Below, in pieces: positions 63,033 through 64,000 of a stretch of 64,000 nt of DNA; position 1 is the first letter of the stretch, and each line of letters begins with the position of its first letter. The notes under the pieces were generated by a model that worked only from the letters and a program-made list of their open reading frames with translations, made no database searches and was not told the DNA's origin. The DNA is from Candidatus Saccharimonadota bacterium. Lineage in GTDB: Bacteria; Patescibacteriota; Saccharimonadia; Saccharimonadales; Saccharimonadaceae. Made by a program: the position numbers and the translations under genes. The stretch is taken from positions 186,001 through 250,000 of the forward strand of contig JAFQYG010000002.1 of the NCBI GenBank assembly GCA_017406565.1, written 5' to 3'.

Positions 63033-64000
63033 ATGAGTGTATTAAGATTCCCACCGAATATCCAATGGGAGTTAACTTCGGAATGTAATCATGATTGCAT
63101 TCATTGTTATAACTATTGGCGAAAGGATTTTGAGAAAATCGCTGGTATGCCAACGGCTAAATCCGAAGATGAATACCTTGCCATTGCTAGAAAAATCATC
63201 GAGCAAAAACCAGTTTCCGTGATTTTAACTGGGGGTGAGCCGTTGTATGCTTTCGATAAAATCAAATCTTCAATCCTTCTTTTGAAAAATGAGGGTATTG
63301 TAGTCACATTCAATACAAATGCCGTATTATTAAATGACGCTATCTGTGAATTCTTAAAACAGTATCATATTTCTTTGTTTGTTTCATTGCCATGCGCAGA
63401 GCCAGATGTTTGTGATTTGATTACGAACACCAAGGGCTCTTTTATACGTATCGTAAAAGGACTTGATTTGGCTTTTAACTATGGGATTAAGTTCTCTAAT
63501 AACATTGTTGTTTCAAAAAAGAATATTGACTACGTCGATATGACAGTAAGATTTTTGAAAGAGAGGTATGATGCAAAATACGTGTCAATAACCCGCGTGA
63601 GCAAGCCTATCAATTCAGATGAGAGTTTTAATTCTTGGCTGCTCGGCGAGGATGGAATTAAAAAACTGCAGGATATTTCTGTGATGGTACACGATAAGTA
63701 TCAGATTGAAGTTGGTACTGCTTGTCCTTATACTCCTTGTAGTATCTATACACAAGATGCTTTTGACTTATTTGGGTTCAAAAAACTTTGCACGGCTGGT
63801 AAAACTAGCTATACGATAGATACTAATGGAAATATTAAGGCTTGCCCAAGAGATAGCCGTTTATATGGTAATATCTTGACAGAAGATTTTGCAGAAATTT
63901 GGGAACGAATGTCTGAGTGGAGAAATACTACTTTTATCCCTGATGACTGCAAGCAGTGTAAGGAGCTGCCAAGATGTCTTGGAGGATGTCGAGTCGATTC
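63033..64000 (+). CDS. Radical SAM/SPASM-domain protein (3' end cut by window)
   Basis: At least 322 residues. The [4Fe-4S] motif is Cys18-x3-Cys22-x2-Cys25 in SECNHDCIHC. ILTGGEPLY (GGE motif) and a SAM-binding strand follow. The C-terminal SPASM-like region has CPRDSRLYGNI, then CKQCKELPRCLGGCR, binding extra clusters. Such enzymes modify peptides (RiPP maturases) or activate sulfatases (anSME). No sulfatase is near. The gene has a conventional promoter and a GGAGG site. It continues beyond base 64000. Confidence 0.88.
   Translation, partial: MSVLRFPPNIQWELTSECNHDCIHCYNYWRKDFEKIAGMPTAKSEDEYLAIARKIIEQKPVSVILTGGEPLYAFDKIKSSILLLKNEGIVVTFNTNAVLLNDAICEFLKQYHISLFVSLPCAEPDVCDLITNTKGSFIRIVKGLDLAFNYGIKFSNNIVVSKKNIDYVDMTVRFLKERYDAKYVSITRVSKPINSDESFNSWLLGEDGIKKLQDISVMVHDKYQIEVGTACPYTPCSIYTQDAFDLFGFKKLCTAGKTSYTIDTNGNIKACPRDSRLYGNILTEDFAEIWERMSEWRNTTFIPDDCKQCKELPRCLGGCRVD

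Overview
The window is a gene-dense, AT-rich bacterial chromosome segment using the standard genetic code. Several traits point to Candidatus Saccharibacteria (TM7) or a related Patescibacteria/CPR lineage. These are small operons, many large cell-surface proteins, almost no biosynthesis genes, and the promoter style below. The assignment is inference. About sixteen genes have a TATAAT-like -10 box only 6-10 nt before the start codon and no ribosome-binding site, so their mRNAs should be leaderless or nearly so. Others (SDR, sortase, 7TM protein, hsdS genes, radical SAM gene) have normal leaders and Shine-Dalgarno sites.

Layout. 1-3.4 kb: pseudouridine synthase, a DNA polymerase III delta'-like protein, a TPR protein and a membrane protein. 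3.5-9.2 kb: a Hint-domain surface protein, then a single unknown gene lying between partial copies of the tRNA-Tyr 3' end. 9.2-13.1 kb: tRNAs, Y-family polymerase with a YolD-like partner, a CDF transporter, an SDR and rubrerythrin. 13.2-23.5 kb: an InlB/Big2 surface protein, RmuC, a spermidine-synthase-like membrane protein, GpsA, a UvrD-type helicase-nuclease, a 40-aa zinc-finger peptide and L33. 23.5-38.1 kb: carbohydrate and envelope genes (GH57, GT4, GH97, sortase, CapA-like, beta-lactamase-fold and CAP proteins, a 7TM protein, and a VTC/DUF4956/Cthe_2159 cassette). 38.2-42.4 kb: a MacB/FtsX-type ABC transporter between two small membrane proteins with near-consensus promoters.

42.5 to about 59.6 kb is a visibly more GC-rich integrated element. 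It starts inside tRNA-Gln with a large serine recombinase and carries a phage II/X-like replication protein, a SpoVG-like protein, a winged-helix protein, a zinc-ribbon gene behind a structured leader, a type I restriction-modification locus, an XRE regulator and a few small accessory genes.

The restriction locus is the most striking system. It reads hsdM, hsdS1, tyrosine recombinase, inverted hsdS2, hsdS3 and hsdR. Three sets of matched repeats sit at the 5' end, middle and 3' end of the hsdS genes, as expected of a DNA-inversion shufflon that switches methylation specificity. hsdS3 also runs in frame into hsdR.

After the element come a 16-repeat BspA/DUF285-type surface protein (minus strand), a possible 39-aa peptide gene and a radical SAM/SPASM gene cut by the window end. 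Five tRNAs are present (Tyr, Thr x2, Trp, Gln). No rRNA, CRISPR array or insertion sequence was seen.
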